In this document: positions 52,466-63,619 of the stretch, piece by piece
Position numbering within the stretch: the stretch's first letter is position 1
How the letters are laid out: every line of letters begins with the position of its first letter
From: Actomonas aquatica
GTDB lineage: Bacteria; Verrucomicrobiota; Verrucomicrobiia; Opitutales; Opitutaceae
Length of the DNA: 64,000 bases
NCBI RefSeq assembly: GCF_019679435.2
Contig: NZ_CP139781.1
Span: forward strand, 6,010,001 to 6,074,000
Reading direction: 5' to 3'
Program-made: the position numbers and the translations under genes
Notes under the pieces: generated by a model
Seen by the model: the letters and a program-made list of their open reading frames with translations, nothing else
The model's database searches: none
What the model was told of the DNA's origin: nothing

Positions 52466-53947
52466 TTAAAGCTTCTCCGCGAGGCGGACGGCTTTGAAGA
52501 GGGCGGAGGCCTTGTTGATGGTCTCGAAAAACTCCGATTCGGGCACGCTGTCGGCGACGACGCCGGCGCCGGCCTGGATGTGAATCTGCCCGTCCTTGAT
52601 GAGGGAGGTGCGCAGCATGATGCAGGAGTCGAGATTGCCGTCGTAGCCGAAGTAACCGAGGGCGCCGGCGTAGAAGCCACGTTGCACGGGTTCCTTGTCG
52701 GCGATGATCTGCATGGCGCGGATCTTGGGGGCACCGGAGACGGTGCCGGCGGGGAAGGTGGCGCGCATGAGGTCGTAGGCGGACTTGTCGGGCGCGATGT
52801 GGCCCTCCACCTGCGAAACGATGTGCATGACGTGGGAGTAGCGCTCGATGACCATCATCTCCGGCACGTGCACGCTGCCGTAGGAGCAGACACGGCCGAT
52901 GTCGTTGCGGGCGAGGTCCACCAACATGAGGTGCTCGGCGCGTTCCTTCTCGTCGGCCAGCAAGTCCTTCTCGAGGGCGACGTCCTCTTCGTCGGTGGCG
53001 CCACGTTTGCGGGTGCCGGCGATGGGCCGAATCTCGACGCGGTCGCCGGTGAGACGCACGTGCACCTCGGGCGACGCGCCGACTATGGCGTAGTCGACCG
53101 TATCGAGGATGAACATGTAGGGCGACGGATTGACCGTGCGGAGGGCGCGGTAGAGATCGAGCGGGCTGCGTTGGAAAGGCTGGGAGAAGCGTTGGGACGG
53201 CACCACTTGGATGATGTCGCCGGAGCGGATGAACTCCTTGCACTCGTCGACGACGGCTTCGAAGCGCTCCTGGGTGAAGTTGCCGGCGGGAACACCGACC
53301 TGATCGATGCGGCTGAGCGAAGCCGGGGCGATGGGGGTGGGGGCGGCGAGCAGGGCGGCGAGTTCGTTGAGCTCGGCGACGGCCTGATCGTAGGCGGCGT
53401 CGGGATCGTCGCCGATGTGGGCGTTGACGCAGAGACGCAGGGTTTGTTTGGCGCGGTCGAAGATGGCGGTGGAGTCGACCAGCATGAAGTAGATGAGCGG
53501 CAGCTTGTGCTCATCGACCGGGGCGGCGGGCACGGTCGGTTCGATGCGGGTGATGTATTCGTAGCCCACGAACCCCACGGCACCGCCGGTGAAGCGGGGT
53601 AGGTCGGGCGAGGACACCGGCGTGACGCCAGCCATTTCCTGCTCAATGAGGGTGAGCGGGTCGGCCGGGGTGGCGATGGTTTCGCTGGAACCGTCGGCGT
53701 GGCGGATCGAGGTGGTCTCCGGGCCGCAGGCAAAAATCTTGCGGGGACGGATGCCGATGAAGCTGTAGCGCGAAAGGTGTTCGCCGCCTTCGACGGATTC
53801 GAGGAGGAAGGAGGGGCCGGCCTGCTTGAGCTTCGCGTAGGCGGAGACGGGGGTCTCGAGGTCGGCCATCAGGTCCGCATACACCGGGACGAGGTTTCCC
53901 TGCTGGGAGCGTTGAGCAAAGGTTTCGCGGGAAGGTAGGATGTGCAT
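52466..53947 (-). CDS. trpE: Anthranilate synthase component I
   Basis: This 493-residue chorismate-utilising enzyme makes anthranilate for tryptophan. The N-terminal domain carries the tryptophan-binding LLES motif in SFLLESVEGGEHLSRYSFIG. The catalytic part contains PSPYMFILD, VEIRPIAGTRKRG, HLMLVDLARNDIGRV, FPAGTVSGAPKIRAM and QAGAGVVADSVP. The LLES box favours TrpE over PabB. It is not in a trp operon here; no trpG or leader peptide was seen upstream. Confidence 0.93.
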   Translation of the reverse strand: MHILPSRETFAQRSQQGNLVPVYADLMADLETPVSAYAKLKQAGPSFLLESVEGGEHLSRYSFIGIRPRKIFACGPETTSIRHADGSSETIATPADPLTLIEQEMAGVTPVSSPDLPRFTGGAVGFVGYEYITRIEPTVPAAPVDEHKLPLIYFMLVDSTAIFDRAKQTLRLCVNAHIGDDPDAAYDQAVAELNELAALLAAPTPIAPASLSRIDQVGVPAGNFTQERFEAVVDECKEFIRSGDIIQVVPSQRFSQPFQRSPLDLYRALRTVNPSPYMFILDTVDYAIVGASPEVHVRLTGDRVEIRPIAGTRKRGATDEEDVALEKDLLADEKERAEHLMLVDLARNDIGRVCSYGSVHVPEMMVIERYSHVMHIVSQVEGHIAPDKSAYDLMRATFPAGTVSGAPKIRAMQIIADKEPVQRGFYAGALGYFGYDGNLDSCIMLRTSLIKDGQIHIQAGAGVVADSVPESEFFETINKASALFKAVRLAEKL

Positions 53948-54068
53948 GGGAGCGAAGGCGGGCGGAGCGAAGGGTTATTGGGTCCGGCAGGAAGGCCGGG
54001 GCGCAACCCGAAATTGACGGCGGCGGGTCGTTGCCAAGTTGGAGCGGAGGCGCTGAGTTGCGGGCCGG

Positions 54069-56210
54069 ATGAGAAGTCGGTTCACAATGACTGTGATGGC
54101 TTGGGGCCTGATGTGGGCGGGCGGAGTGGTCGGCGGTTGGGCGCAGGAGGCGGAAGCGGAGGCGCGGCGATGGCTGGAGGCGTTGCGGGACGGAGAAGCC
54201 ACGGTGGAGCGCGCGCAGATCGTGCGGGAGGCGGAGGCGTGGCGGGAGCGGTTGGCGGAGACTGGCGTGGAGGGCAAGTTGCGGGGCAATTTGGCGGTGG
54301 AGTTGAGTTGGGAATATCGGGTGCAGTCCGAATACGCGTTGGCCGAGGCGCGGGCGCGGGAGGCGGCGGCGTTGGGTGAACGGTTGGAGGAACCGCGTCT
54401 GCAAGCCGACGGGCTGAACGCGCTCGGCGGGGTGTTTTGGCGGCGCGGGGATTTGGCGACGGTGTGGGAACACTGGCTGCAGGCGATGCGACTGCGCGAG
54501 GCGGCGGGGGATCAGGCCGGGGTGGCGGCGTCGTTGTCGAATCTCGGCATCCTGCTCGACTCCGAGGGCGATTTTGCGGGGGCGCTGGAGTATTATCAGC
54601 GGGCGTTGGAGATCGATCGGGCGATCGGGAGTGCGCCGCTGGAAGTGGCGTCGACGCTTAACAACATCGGGGCGGTGCACGAACAGATGAACCGCGAGGA
54701 GGCGGCGCTGAGTTATCACCGCGAGGCGCTGGCGCTGCGGGAGACGACGGGCGATGTGCGGGAGATCGCGATCAGCTACAACAACGTCGGCGCGTCGCTG
54801 GTGGATTTGGGGCGGCTCGATGAAGGGCGGGAGGCTTTGCAACGTTCGCTGGAGATGCGGCGGGCGATCGGGGACCGGCCGGGCGAAGCGTCGACGCTCG
54901 GTGAACTGGGCAAGCTGGAGCGACTGGCGGGCAATCTGGACTTGGCGGAGCTGCACGCGGCGGCCGGTCTGGCGATTTACGTGGAGATCGCGGAGCCGTG
55001 GGGCGAAGCCGATGTGGCCAATCAACTCGGCGAGATCGCGCTGGCGGCGGGGGAGCCGGAGCTGGCGCTGGAGTATTTTGAGCGGGCGCGGGAGCGAGCG
55101 GAGCAGGTGGGCGGGCCGCTGCTGTTGGCGGAGCAATGGGACGGCCGGGCGCGGGCGTTGGAGGCGATGGGGCGCTGGGAAGACGCCTTGGCGGCGCTGC
55201 GCGAGCATGCGGCCTTGCGCGAGCAAATCGTGGGTGATGCGTCGCGGCGTCGGGTGGAGTTGTTGGAGATCCGTCATGACACCCAGCAACGCGAACTGGA
55301 GGTGACGCGGCTTCGCACGGCCAATGAGCGGGCGGCGCAGGAGCTGGCGCAGGCGCGGTTTGAGCGGCAGGCGATGGTGGTGGGCGCGACTGGGTTGGTG
55401 GTGTTTGTGATGGGGTTGGGCTGGGCGTGGCGGCGACAGCGGCAGGCGACGCGGGAAGCGAGGGAGGCGCACGCGCGCCTGCGGGCGCTGGGAGAGCAGA
55501 AGGATCAGTTTTTACGGATCGTGGCGCACGACCTGCGCGGTCCGTTGGGCAATGTGCGATGGATGGCCGGATTGTTGCGCGAGGACGCCACTGAGATCCC
55601 GGAGGCGCGGCGGCTGTCGACCATGATCGATGAGGTGGCGGGGAGGCTGGTGGCGACGACAGATCGGCTCTTGGATCTCGACCGCATTGAGAGCGGAGCG
55701 GTGCAACCCGAGTGGCAGGACGTGGCGCCTGGCGAGGTGGCTCGGAAGGTCGTGGCGCAATACGCGGCGGCGGCGCGCGGCAAAGACCTCCAGCTGGAGG
55801 TGGTCGGCGACGAGAGTTCGCTCAGCGAGGTGGTGCGGAGCGACGCACGGCTCACGGAGCAGGTCTTGGACAACCTGGTGTCCAATGCGGTGAAGTTTAC
55901 CCCGGTCGGGGGGCGCATCGAGGTGCGTGGTTGCGGCACGGATACGGCGGTCATGGTGGATGTCATCGACAGCGGGCCAGGGATTCCGCCGGAGGCGCGG
56001 GAGCGGTTGTTCGCGCGCTTCGCGCAGGTGGGCAACAAGCCGACGGCGGGCGAGGGCAGCCACGGTTTGGGTTTGGCGATCGCGCACGGTTTGGCGGCGG
56101 CGATGGGCGCGGAGCTGCGATATGAGACCTCGACGCATCCGCTGGGCGGCGCGTGGTTCAGCGTGCGGTTTCCGCAGCGGGCGGCTGCGGCGCCGGGCGA
56201 GGCGAGCTGA
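54069..56210 (+). CDS. TPR-repeat sensor histidine kinase
   Basis: This 713-residue protein has a signal peptide (cleavage near WAQ). About seven periplasmic tetratricopeptide repeats cover ~60-400 (e.g. ASLSNLGILLDSEGDFAGALEYY). A coiled coil and one membrane helix (MVVGATGLVVFVMGLGWAW) precede the histidine kinase core, with His487 in LRIVAHDLRGPLGN, an N box (LVSNAVKFT) and G boxes (DSGPGIPP, GSHGLGLAIAHGL). It lacks its own receiver. The convergent LuxR-type regulator gene, whose stop is one base away, is the likely partner, although the two are on opposite strands. Confidence 0.9.
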   Translation: MRSRFTMTVMAWGLMWAGGVVGGWAQEAEAEARRWLEALRDGEATVERAQIVREAEAWRERLAETGVEGKLRGNLAVELSWEYRVQSEYALAEARAREAAALGERLEEPRLQADGLNALGGVFWRRGDLATVWEHWLQAMRLREAAGDQAGVAASLSNLGILLDSEGDFAGALEYYQRALEIDRAIGSAPLEVASTLNNIGAVHEQMNREEAALSYHREALALRETTGDVREIAISYNNVGASLVDLGRLDEGREALQRSLEMRRAIGDRPGEASTLGELGKLERLAGNLDLAELHAAAGLAIYVEIAEPWGEADVANQLGEIALAAGEPELALEYFERARERAEQVGGPLLLAEQWDGRARALEAMGRWEDALAALREHAALREQIVGDASRRRVELLEIRHDTQQRELEVTRLRTANERAAQELAQARFERQAMVVGATGLVVFVMGLGWAWRRQRQATREAREAHARLRALGEQKDQFLRIVAHDLRGPLGNVRWMAGLLREDATEIPEARRLSTMIDEVAGRLVATTDRLLDLDRIESGAVQPEWQDVAPGEVARKVVAQYAAAARGKDLQLEVVGDESSLSEVVRSDARLTEQVLDNLVSNAVKFTPVGGRIEVRGCGTDTAVMVDVIDSGPGIPPEARERLFARFAQVGNKPTAGEGSHGLGLAIAHGLAAAMGAELRYETSTHPLGGAWFSVRFPQRAAAAPGEAS

Positions 56211-56211
56211 C

Positions 56212-56892
56212 TCAGACGCTCACCAAACCGTGGCGCACGGCGAAGTGGGTGAGCGACACGACGTCGTGCAGATCGAGTTTTTGCAGGACGTTTTTACGGT
56301 GCGTTTTGACCGTGTTTTCTGAAATGCCGAGGCGGTGGGAAATCTCTTTGACGGTGAAGCCGCGGGCCGACTCGGCGACGACTTCCTTTTCGCGGGCGGT
56401 GAGCAGGCCGACGGCTTCGGCATCGGTGCTGAGTCCGCCGCGGAGCAGGGCGAGGGCTTCGGGCGAATAAAAGGGCAGCCCGGCGGCGATCTGTTCCAAG
56501 GCGGTGACGAGGATGTCGTAAGGTTCGCCCTTGGAGACGAAGCCGAGGATGCCGGAGTCGAGCGCGGCGCGCACGGCGGCGCCATCGCGGCGGGCGGTCA
56601 CCGCCAAGATACGCAGGCCGGGGTGGGCTTGGAGCAGGTCGCGAGCGAGATCTAGGCCGGACTGGTCGGGCAGGCCGACGTCGCAAATCATCACGGCCGG
56701 TTCGTGTTGCTGAAAGAGGCGGCGGGCCTCGGCGGCGGTGGCGGCTTCACCGACGAGTTGAAACTGCGCCTGGCGGGAGATCGCCATGCCGACCATCTGC
56801 CGAATCATCGCCTCGTCCTCGACCACGATGGCGCGAAGCGGGGCGGGAGCAGAGGAAGCGGCGGGGGTAACGTCGTCGGCGTCGGGAGGCAT
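56212..56892 (-). CDS. NarL/FixJ-type (LuxR) response regulator
   Basis: This 226-residue protein begins with a ~18-residue flexible stretch. The receiver domain has acidic residues in VVEDEAM and phospho-acceptor Asp71 in VMICDVGLPDQSG. A linker leads to the LuxR-type helix-turn-helix (LTAREKEVVAESARGFTVKE, ISENTVKTHRKNVLQKL). It probably responds to the TPR kinase encoded convergently. Its targets are unknown; the dyad upstream of the neighbouring PEP-CTERM gene is a candidate. Confidence 0.92.
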   Translation of the reverse strand: MPPDADDVTPAASSAPAPLRAIVVEDEAMIRQMVGMAISRQAQFQLVGEAATAAEARRLFQQHEPAVMICDVGLPDQSGLDLARDLLQAHPGLRILAVTARRDGAAVRAALDSGILGFVSKGEPYDILVTALEQIAAGLPFYSPEALALLRGGLSTDAEAVGLLTAREKEVVAESARGFTVKEISHRLGISENTVKTHRKNVLQKLDLHDVVSLTHFAVRHGLVSV

Positions 56893-56951
56893 TGCTGGTG
56901 CATCGTTGTGTGCGATGAGGGAGGCAGCGCAACGTCCTAGTGCAAAACGGA

Positions 56952-56969
56952 CTCACCCGATCGGGTGAG
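56952..56969. promoter_or_regulatory. Perfect 18-bp palindrome upstream of a PEP-CTERM gene
   Basis: CTCACCCGATCGGGTGAG is its own reverse complement. It lies 64 bp before the PEP-CTERM start (57033) and 60 bp before the start of the divergent LuxR-type regulator (56892). A near-copy precedes the other PEP-CTERM gene at 45897-45912. Confidence 0.7.
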
Positions 56970-57032
56970 GGCCGTCTAACCCGATCACGTGACGCGCGAG
57001 GCCATGCGTTTGCGCTAGGCTGGCCGCGTTCC

Positions 57033-58026
57033 ATGAAAACGCTTTCCTCCTGCTTCCTCCACCTCACCGGCCTGGCGACCCTGGGCGTGGGCATCACATC
57101 GGCGCAGTTCGATATGCCCACTGGCGTGTTTGATAACGAAATCTCGTTTGTCGGTTCCGCGGCGACCAACGGTGTATCCGGTTACCAAGGGCCCGACGCG
57201 GCGACCACCGGTCACACCTTGATCAGTGACAACGCGCCCTCCGGCACGGCTTATCACTTCGTCGCGGGTCGCCCCTACGGCCCCGATCCCGACGGCTCGA
57301 CCTTCGCTTCGCAGGCGGACGGCGCGAGCGGCTTCACGTCGTTTCAACTGATGCTCGGGACGCAGGGCTACACGCTGAGCGACGTGACGATCCATTTCGG
57401 GCCCAACTCGAGTAACTTTGAGAACAGCTGGAATCTTGGGCAGGGGCGCAACGGTCTCAACTCCAGCACCGGCGCGTTGGTGATCCCGGCCGGCGTCCTG
57501 GGCGTCGACCACGAATACGAGGCGTGGACGGGCAGCTCGGTGGAGGATCGTTTCTACGCGGCGAACCCGACCGACGTTTTTTACTACATCGCAATCAACG
57601 GTATTCGGGCCATCGATGTGGGTTACGCCGATCTGTATATGCGGATCGACTACGGCAGCACCTCAGCCGGAGGCGATGACATCATCCAAGCCTATCACAC
57701 GGTGTCAGGCGTGAGAATCAGCGCGGGCGTGAACGGTATGCCGGAATACACCATCGCCGACGCGTTTGTGAACGACGTGAGCAACGCCGGCGGCGGCATT
57801 CAGGTCATCATCGATTCGGTGCAGGCGGCGGTGACGGGGGCCTATTCCTACAACGGCAAAGTCGGCAGCCATTTCGCGATCGACGGTCGTCTCGCCGCGG
57901 TGCCGCTCTCAGCGGTGCCGGAGCCCGGCACCTACGCGGCGTGGGCGGCGGCGGGGGCCTTTGGGTTTGTGCTCTGGCATCGGCGTCGGCAGCAGCTGGC
58001 CGCGGTCGCGGCGACGCCGGAGCCGG

Positions 58027-58040
<14 letters not shown>
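57033..58040 (+). CDS. PEP-CTERM-sorted exported protein
   Basis: This 335-residue protein starts at ATG 57033 (MKTLSSCFLHLTG) with a signal peptide ending near TSA|QF. The mature domain is Gly/Asn/Asp-rich, with no recognisable enzyme motif. The sorting signal at ~305-325 is VPEPG, a hydrophobic helix (YAAWAAAGAFGFVLW) and HRRR, again followed by an extra tail (QQLAAVAATPEPVTQP). The last 14 bp overlap the end of glmS in antisense. Function is probably cell-surface or matrix; the exosortase itself is outside the window. Confidence 0.85.
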
Positions 58041-59880
<1,840 letters not shown>

Positions 59881-59966
59881 AATTTTAACCTAATTAGGCT
59901 GGCGAAACTACGCGTCGCGCCAAAGCTGGAGCAAGGCATTTGAACCCCTCCCTCCCTCCGAAAAGC

Positions 59967-61256
59967 ATGAGCTCTAGTAAGAAAGTGGTCGCAGTCGTCA
60001 TGGGCGGCGGCCGCGGCACCCGCCTCCATCCCCTCACCACCGAAAGGTGCAAGCCTGCCGTGCCTCTGGCCGGCAAATACCGCTTGGTCGATATCCCGAT
60101 CAGCAACTGCATCAACTCGGGCATCAACCGCATCTTTATTCTGACGCAGTTTCACACCGCGTCGCTGCACCGCCACATTCAGAATACCTACCACTTCGAT
60201 CCGTTCGGCGGTGGTTTTGTGGATATCCTCTCGGCCGAGCAGACCGAAAAGACCAACGACTGGTATCAGGGCACGGCCGACGCGGTGCGACGCAACCTGC
60301 AGCATCTGCGCAACGAGGAACACGACTACGTGCTCATCCTCTCGGGCGACCAGCTCTACCGCATGGACTTCTCAAAGATCATCGAGGAGCACGCCAAGAC
60401 CGGCGCCGAGGTGACCATCGCCGCCATGCCAATCCCGGTCTCCAAGATCGAGGGTCTGGGCCTCATGGGCGTCGACGACGACCTGAAGATCCAGAAGTTC
60501 GCCGAAAAGCCGAAGGACCCCGCTGTCATCGACAGCCTCGCGATGGGCGAGGAGCTCGAAAAGAAGCTCGGTAACGCCAACCCGACCGAGAAGCGCTGCC
60601 TGGCTTCGATGGGTATCTATGTTTTCAACCGCAAGGCGCTCGATGAAGCCCTTGCCAACGACATGACCGACTTTGGCAAAGAGGTCATCCCGAGCCTCCT
60701 CGGCGAGAAGCAGCTCAACGCCTACGCCTTCGAGGGCTATTGGGAGGACATCGGAACGGTGCAGGCCTTTTTCGAGACCAACCTCGCCATCACCGATCCG
60801 CTGCCGCCTTTCGACTTCTTCGACGAGGATGCGCCGATCTACACCCACAACCGCGCCCTGCCGCCGTCCAAGGTCAATGAGTGCACCTTCCACAACGTGG
60901 TGATCGGCGACGGTTGCATCATCGAGAGCTGCTCGATCCGGCGCTCCGTGTTCAGCCCGCGCTCCTTCGTGCGCTCCGGCTGCCAGTTGGAAGAGGTCGT
61001 GATGATGGGCTCCGACAGCTACGAGACAGCCGAGGACGCCAAGCGCAACGAGGCTGCCAGCATCCCGCATCTGGGGTTGGGGCACGATTGCCGCATCAAG
61101 GGCTCCATCATCGACAAGAATACCCGCATCGGTGACCGCGTGGTCCTCTCGCCGGAAGGCAAGCAGGACGGCGTTTACCAGCACGGCGTGGTGATTCGCG
61201 ACGGTGTATTGGTGGTGCCCAAGGGCGTCACCATCCCGCACGGCTTCGAGCTCTGA
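59967..61256 (+). CDS. glgC: Glucose-1-phosphate adenylyltransferase
   Basis: This 429-residue ADP-glucose pyrophosphorylase contains the nucleotide-binding loop MGGGRGTRLHPLT, KPAVPLAGKYRLVDIPISNC, SGDQLYRMDF, FEGYWEDIGT and a C-terminal left-handed beta-helix ending VPKGVTIPHG. It commits glucose-1-phosphate to glycogen synthesis. ATG 59967 (MSSSKKVVAVVMGGG) was chosen over the upstream frame because it fits the family N-terminus. It is divergent from glmS and ends with a terminator. Confidence 0.95.
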   Translation: MSSSKKVVAVVMGGGRGTRLHPLTTERCKPAVPLAGKYRLVDIPISNCINSGINRIFILTQFHTASLHRHIQNTYHFDPFGGGFVDILSAEQTEKTNDWYQGTADAVRRNLQHLRNEEHDYVLILSGDQLYRMDFSKIIEEHAKTGAEVTIAAMPIPVSKIEGLGLMGVDDDLKIQKFAEKPKDPAVIDSLAMGEELEKKLGNANPTEKRCLASMGIYVFNRKALDEALANDMTDFGKEVIPSLLGEKQLNAYAFEGYWEDIGTVQAFFETNLAITDPLPPFDFFDEDAPIYTHNRALPPSKVNECTFHNVVIGDGCIIESCSIRRSVFSPRSFVRSGCQLEEVVMMGSDSYETAEDAKRNEAASIPHLGLGHDCRIKGSIIDKNTRIGDRVVLSPEGKQDGVYQHGVVIRDGVLVVPKGVTIPHGFEL

Positions 61257-61291
61257 GCCACCGGTTCGACACTCTTCAGCAACTTTCCCCG

Positions 61292-61321
61292 GGGCGGACG
61301 CGTGGCGTCCGCCCTTTTTTT
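61292..61321 (+). terminator. Terminator of glgC
   Basis: Perfect 10-bp stem GGGCGGACGC / GCGTCCGCCC, 3-nt loop, then seven T, 35 bp after the stop. It faces the convergent MFS gene ending at 61333. Confidence 0.93.
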
Positions 61322-61332
61322 GTATCTCGATC

Positions 61333-62628
61333 TCAGGCCGAGATCTGCCCCGTGCGCGGCTGACCCGGGGTGCTGACCTCGCCGAGGTTGCCGACCAACC
61401 AGCTCACCAACGCGAGGGCCGACAGGTGCATGACCCCGCTGGCGACAAACACCGGCGTGAAGGACACGTTTTCCACCGTCCAGCCGATCGCCTGTTGCGT
61501 CACGATACCGGCGATACCGCCAAAAGCGCCGGCAAAGCCCGTCACCGAGCCCACCACGTGTTTCGGAAACACCTCCGCCGGCAAGGTCATGTTGGCCCAG
61601 GCCGCGTGCGCGAACATCGCCACACTGATCATGCCCACGGCCGCAGCGGCTGACGGGAGCGTTATGATCGACAGCAACGCGACCGGCATGGTGCAGGAGG
61701 CGATGAACATGGTCGTTTTGCGGGCCTTGTTCAGCGTCCAACCGCGCCGGATCAACCAGCCCGGGAAACCACCGCCCGTCAGGTTACCCAGGGCGAGGGC
61801 CACGAAGGGGATCCAGCCGTATTTGCCGACGCTCGCGAGGTCGAAGCCGCGCTCCTGTTGCAGGAACTTGGGCGTCCAAAAGATGAAGAAGTAGGAGATC
61901 GGGTCGGTCAGCATGCGCGCCGCGATACAGCCCCACACGCGCCGGTCGGAGAGCAGGGTGCGGATGGGGATGGCTGGTTTCTTCGGCTCGTCGGAACGGC
62001 TGTCGTTGTCGGACTCGATGTGCGCCAGCTCGGCCGCCTTGAGCCACTGATGTTGCCGGGGCAGGCGGAAAACGACGGCCCAGACCGCCACCCAAATCAG
62101 ACCGAGAACACCGCCGACGATGAAGGCGTAGCGCCAGCCCCAGGTCAGCGCGATCCACGAGACAAGCGGTGCCGCCAGACCCGCCCCGACCGCCGTGCCG
62201 GCGTTGAAAATACCCACGGCCATGGCGCGCTCTTTAAGCGGAAACCACTCGGTCACGGCCCGAATGCCGGCCGGAAAACTCGCCGGCTCGGCCGCGCCCA
62301 AGAGGAAGCGGCACACGGAGAACTGCGCCGCGGTGCGAGCGAACGCGTGCAGCATGTTGGCGACCGACCAGCCCGAGACAAAAATGAGGAAGGACCAACG
62401 GCTCCCGAGCACATCCACCAACCGGCCGCAGACCGCATACATCACGGTGTAGCTGAGCAGGAAGGCCGAGGTGATGTTGGCGTAGTCGATGTCGGTAATG
62501 CCGAGCTCATCCTGGATGGTCTGCGCCAGCACGGAGAGCGTCTGCCGGTCGAGGTAGTTGAGCTCCGATGCGAGGCAGAGCATGATGACGATATACCAGC
62601 GCAGGCCGGGGATCTTGAGACGGGACAT
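61333..62628 (-). CDS. MFS transporter (anion:cation symporter / hexuronate-type)
   Basis: This 431-residue permease has twelve predicted helices. The N-terminal signature is MLCLASELNYLDRQTLSVLAQ, and the MFS loop motif between helices 2 and 3 is GRLVDVLGSRW. Sequence such as FLLGAAEPASFPAGIRAVTEWFP is typical of the ACS/ExuT family, which moves organic acids and sugar acids. ATG 62628 (MSRLKIPG) is 16 bp after the nagA stop, so it belongs to the nag operon and may import an amino sugar or its derivative. The substrate is inferred only from context. Confidence 0.88.
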   Translation of the reverse strand: MSRLKIPGLRWYIVIMLCLASELNYLDRQTLSVLAQTIQDELGITDIDYANITSAFLLSYTVMYAVCGRLVDVLGSRWSFLIFVSGWSVANMLHAFARTAAQFSVCRFLLGAAEPASFPAGIRAVTEWFPLKERAMAVGIFNAGTAVGAGLAAPLVSWIALTWGWRYAFIVGGVLGLIWVAVWAVVFRLPRQHQWLKAAELAHIESDNDSRSDEPKKPAIPIRTLLSDRRVWGCIAARMLTDPISYFFIFWTPKFLQQERGFDLASVGKYGWIPFVALALGNLTGGGFPGWLIRRGWTLNKARKTTMFIASCTMPVALLSIITLPSAAAAVGMISVAMFAHAAWANMTLPAEVFPKHVVGSVTGFAGAFGGIAGIVTQQAIGWTVENVSFTPVFVASGVMHLSALALVSWLVGNLGEVSTPGQPRTGQISA

Positions 62629-62644
62629 GGGCAGCAAGGAGGGA

Positions 62645-63619
62645 TCAGGTGGTGGGCGGCAGGATGGTGAGTTGGTGGGACGATTCCTCCCACTCCACGT
62701 CGATGGGCGGAGGGGCGGGCATTTGCAGGAGTGCGGCGGGGCGGGTCGAACCACAGGCCCAGGCATCGGCCAAGGAGAGTCCACCCACGCGCATGGCGTG
62801 GGTGACGGCGCGATCCATGGTGAGGGCCGAACCGGCGAGATTGCCGGCGGGCGGTTGGGAGACGCGCCCGTTGGCATCCACCTCGGCTACGATGTCACCC
62901 AAGGTATAGGAGCCGGGTGGGGCGGCGGCGCCGCACATGGCGTCGGTCACCAAGATCGAACGCTCGACGCCCTTGGCTTTGAGCATGGCGCGCAACACGT
63001 CGTCGGGGAGGTGGAATCCATCGGCAATGAGACTGGCGGTCAGTCGGTCGTCGGCGAGCTGCGGCCAGAGCACGTTGCGATGCCGGTCCATCGTGCCGTG
63101 GCAACCGTTGCCCAGATGGGTGGAGAGTCGGGCGCCTGCCGTCACCGCGTCGTGGATACACGCGGCATCGGCGGCGGAATGACCGATGGCGACCAGCACC
63201 TGGTGTTCGACCAGATACTCGATGAGCGGCAACGCCCCGTCGGTTTCGGGCGCGAGGGTGACCAGGCGGATGTGCCCTTCGGCCACGTCCTGGCGGCGTT
63301 GAAAGTCCTCAATTGATGGGGCGATGACATGCGCCAGCGGGTGGGCGCCGCGCGGTCCGTCGTGCGGCGAAAAGTAGGGACCCTCCATGTGCAGGCCGGC
63401 GATCAACGGACTGTCGCATCGCACCAGCTTTCGCGCGCAGGCGGCGAAGTGATCAAAGGACGAGGTGATGAGCGTCGGCAGGCAGCGGGTCACTCCGGTG
63501 GCCCGCATCGCGACGAAGGAAGCGTGCAGATCCTCCGCGGAGATGTCGGCGCGATTGTAGTCAACGCCGGCAAAGCCGTTGACCTGCAGATCGAACAAAC
63601 CCGGGAGCGACTGGATCAT
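62645..63619 (-). CDS. nagA: N-acetylglucosamine-6-phosphate deacetylase
   Basis: This 324-residue amidohydrolase contains [15 protein letters not shown], the metal-ligand [25 protein letters not shown] and the catalytic aspartate in VTDAMCG. It is somewhat shorter than classical NagA (~380 residues), with the N-terminal beta-sandwich reduced. It removes acetate from GlcNAc-6-phosphate. Its start overlaps the upstream deaminase stop (ATGA), forming a nagB-nagA-transporter operon. Confidence 0.9.
   Translation of the reverse strand: MIQSLPGLFDLQVNGFAGVDYNRADISAEDLHASFVAMRATGVTRCLPTLITSSFDHFAACARKLVRCDSPLIAGLHMEGPYFSPHDGPRGAHPLAHVIAPSIEDFQRRQDVAEGHIRLVTLAPETDGALPLIEYLVEHQVLVAIGHSAADAACIHDAVTAGARLSTHLGNGCHGTMDRHRNVLWPQLADDRLTASLIADGFHLPDDVLRAMLKAKGVERSILVTDAMCGAAAPPGSYTLGDIVAEVDANGRVSQPPAGNLAGSALTMDRAVTHAMRVGGLSLADAWACGSTRPAALLQMPAPPPIDVEWEESSHQLTILPPTT

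Noticed and set aside
53948..54068. Trp leader peptide/attenuator upstream of trpE
   Set aside because: No short frame with tandem Trp codons and no alternative hairpins were seen in the 121-bp gap.
59881..59966. glmS ribozyme or riboswitch in the glmS leader
   Set aside because: The whole gap to glgC is 86 bp, too short for the ribozyme, and shows no matching core.
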